In this document: piece by piece, positions 63,190 through 64,000 of the stretch | Layout of the letters: the number at the start of each line of letters is the position of its first letter | How positions within the stretch are numbered: the first letter of the stretch is position 1 | Source: Coxiellaceae bacterium | GTDB lineage: Bacteria; Pseudomonadota; Gammaproteobacteria; Coxiellales; Coxiellaceae | Assembly: GCA_029212925.1 (NCBI GenBank) | Contig: JARGOB010000002.1 | Location: 62,001-126,000 of the forward strand | Direction: 5' to 3' | DNA: 64,000 nt | Translations under genes and position numbers: made by a program | Notes under the pieces: model-generated | What the model saw: the letters and a program-made list of their open reading frames with translations, nothing else | Told to the model about the DNA's origin: nothing | The model's database searches: none

Positions 63190-63504
63190 TCAGCTACCCG
63201 GTCGCCCCAAACTTACCGGCGGCGGGTGGTAGCCACCAGCTGTCGCTGTCGCCTCAACTATCGCAGGGGGATACAATCGGTCACGTCCACAAAAAATTTG
63301 ATACCAACGTTTACTGCCATCATCATTCTGATACAGGTTAGGGTGTGAATGATAATCTGCACAGCGATGCAGCCCGTAAAATAACAATCCCATGCCAGCC
63401 AACCAGACCACTACCACCAAACCATTGTTGCCATCATGGGTTGGCGTGCTATCTGTACCGTTAGTTGCGCCGCGTAACTGCGCCATCTCAGATAAAAAAT
63501 TCAT
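63190..63504 (-). CDS. Small hypothetical membrane protein
   Basis: A 104-aa protein with one hydrophobic helix (GLVVVVWLAGMGLLFYGL, about 29-46) and a soluble C-terminal part with two Cys and a Pro-rich end. The helix ending GLLFYGL is shared with the upstream gene, so both may be diverged copies. The ATG overlaps the upstream stop by four bases. No family recognised. Confidence 0.6.
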   Translation of the reverse strand: MNFLSEMAQLRGATNGTDSTPTHDGNNGLVVVVWLAGMGLLFYGLHRCADYHSHPNLYQNDDGSKRWYQIFCGRDRLYPPAIVEATATAGGYHPPPVSLGRPGS

Positions 63505-63887
63505 GACAATACCGCTACTGGCTGTATCGAGCGCTCTTCGGCAATACCCGGCAAAGCATTCCGCTCATAGCAAACTCGGTCTTCCAGAAAGAGATCATAA
63601 CCGGGAAAGCGCCGCTGACGAACCTTACGCCTGCGGGCTACAGCATCCCACGGTGAAACTCGCCGCCCAGCACTCCAGTGAAAGCCCTCAATCTGCCGAT
63701 CTCCACCTGTGTCAATCACATGTTCCTCAGTCAATAGCTCATATAAGTTGTATTTTTTATCCAGCCCATAAAACAATAAGCCAATCGCAGCCGTATACAA
63801 ACTTAGCCCAACCAATGGGTTAGTATTGGCTGTTAGGTTAAGCAATTGATTCACACTGTCTTGTACTAGTCTCATGACCGGCATCAT
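63501..63887 (-). CDS. Hypothetical membrane protein
   Basis: A 128-aa protein from the ATG at 63887, where GGTGG and AGGGG lie upstream; the frame is open 18 codons further without support. One hydrophobic helix (about 28-42, GLSLYTAAIGLLFYGL), then a basic C-terminal domain (VARRRKVRQRRFPGYDLFLEDRVCYERN). It shares the GLLFYGL helix end and a RWYQIF/YDLFLEDRVCY-like block with the downstream gene. Unknown function. Confidence 0.6.
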   Translation of the reverse strand: MMPVMRLVQDSVNQLLNLTANTNPLVGLSLYTAAIGLLFYGLDKKYNLYELLTEEHVIDTGGDRQIEGFHWSAGRRVSPWDAVARRRKVRQRRFPGYDLFLEDRVCYERNALPGIAEERSIQPVAVLS

Positions 63888-63962
63888 ACCACCCACCCCT
63901 GCCCGTAGGCTAGTTTTTACACACGCGTGGCGATATTGCATTTACAAACCGAAGCCATAATA

Positions 63963-64000
63963 ATGGCGCGCATGAAAACTCTCGCACTGCCTTGGCAAGC
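63963..64000 (+). CDS. Start of a rightward gene cut by the window edge
   Basis: Two in-frame ATGs (63963 and 63972) open a frame reading MARMKTLALPWQ to the edge. Divergent from the small membrane genes. Too short to assign; no Shine-Dalgarno sequence is evident. Confidence 0.3.
   Translation, partial: MARMKTLALPWQ

Overview
The window looks like chromosome of a moderately AT-rich gammaproteobacterium, most likely a Legionellales relative (Coxiella/Legionella-like). The grounds are a Legionella-type major outer membrane protein (48.6 kb), an orphan LuxR-type regulator, a full type II secretion (T2SS) cluster, the gammaproteobacterial ygfA-6S RNA-zapA and ubi-gcv neighbourhoods, and short MITE-like repeats of a kind known from Coxiella. 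The placement is inference. I saw no rRNA, tRNA, CRISPR array, integrase or transposase gene.

Layout. 0-2.7 kb: methionine importer with an unusual MetI-MetQ fusion. 2.8-7.6 kb: an unrecognised protein whose C-terminus continues in the -1 frame, then ygfA, 6S RNA, zapA, a small coiled-coil protein and an aminopeptidase P. 7.9-16 kb: two ubiquinone hydroxylases, a pair of unrecognised related proteins, and the glycine cleavage operon gcvT-gcvH-gcvPA-gcvPB. 16-20.7 kb: single-gene accessory loci (HTH-Fic protein behind an operator array, L,D-transpeptidase lipoprotein, cytosolic-looking metzincin, acidic unknown). 20.9-25.8 kb: biotin genes, bioA divergent from bioBFCD, with a large palindrome in the shared upstream region. 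26-32.6 kb: small membrane protein, AAA/DUF4143 ATPase behind a repeat array, birA coupled to an ABC importer without a binding protein, PAP2 phosphatase.

32.7-44.7 kb: engB, then the T2SS genes. gspC and a Sel1-type lipoprotein run rightwards and converge on gspD-E-F-G-H-I-J-K-L-M, read leftwards. A nest of repeats lies between them. 44.9-63.1 kb: glycolysis and pentose phosphate genes (fba, and tkt-gap-pgk-pyk), with about 11 kb of accessory genes between fba and pyk: LuxR regulator, aldo-keto reductase behind a palindromic operator, MOMP-like porin, second DUF4143 ATPase, secreted GH18 chitinase-like protein, AlbA_2 protein and two MFS transporters. The right edge holds two small membrane proteins and the first codons of a rightward gene.

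The most unusual feature is a repeated design. Three separate single-gene accessory loci (Fic at 16.0 kb, DUF4143 ATPases at 26.5 and 50.9 kb) each carry two or three copies of their own sequence-specific repeat just upstream of the start codon, spaced 31-33 bp (about three helical turns). In two of them the last copy ends 3-4 bases before the ATG, where a ribosome binding site would lie. Two families of palindromic intergenic elements, one with compensatory changes between copies, are also worth attention.
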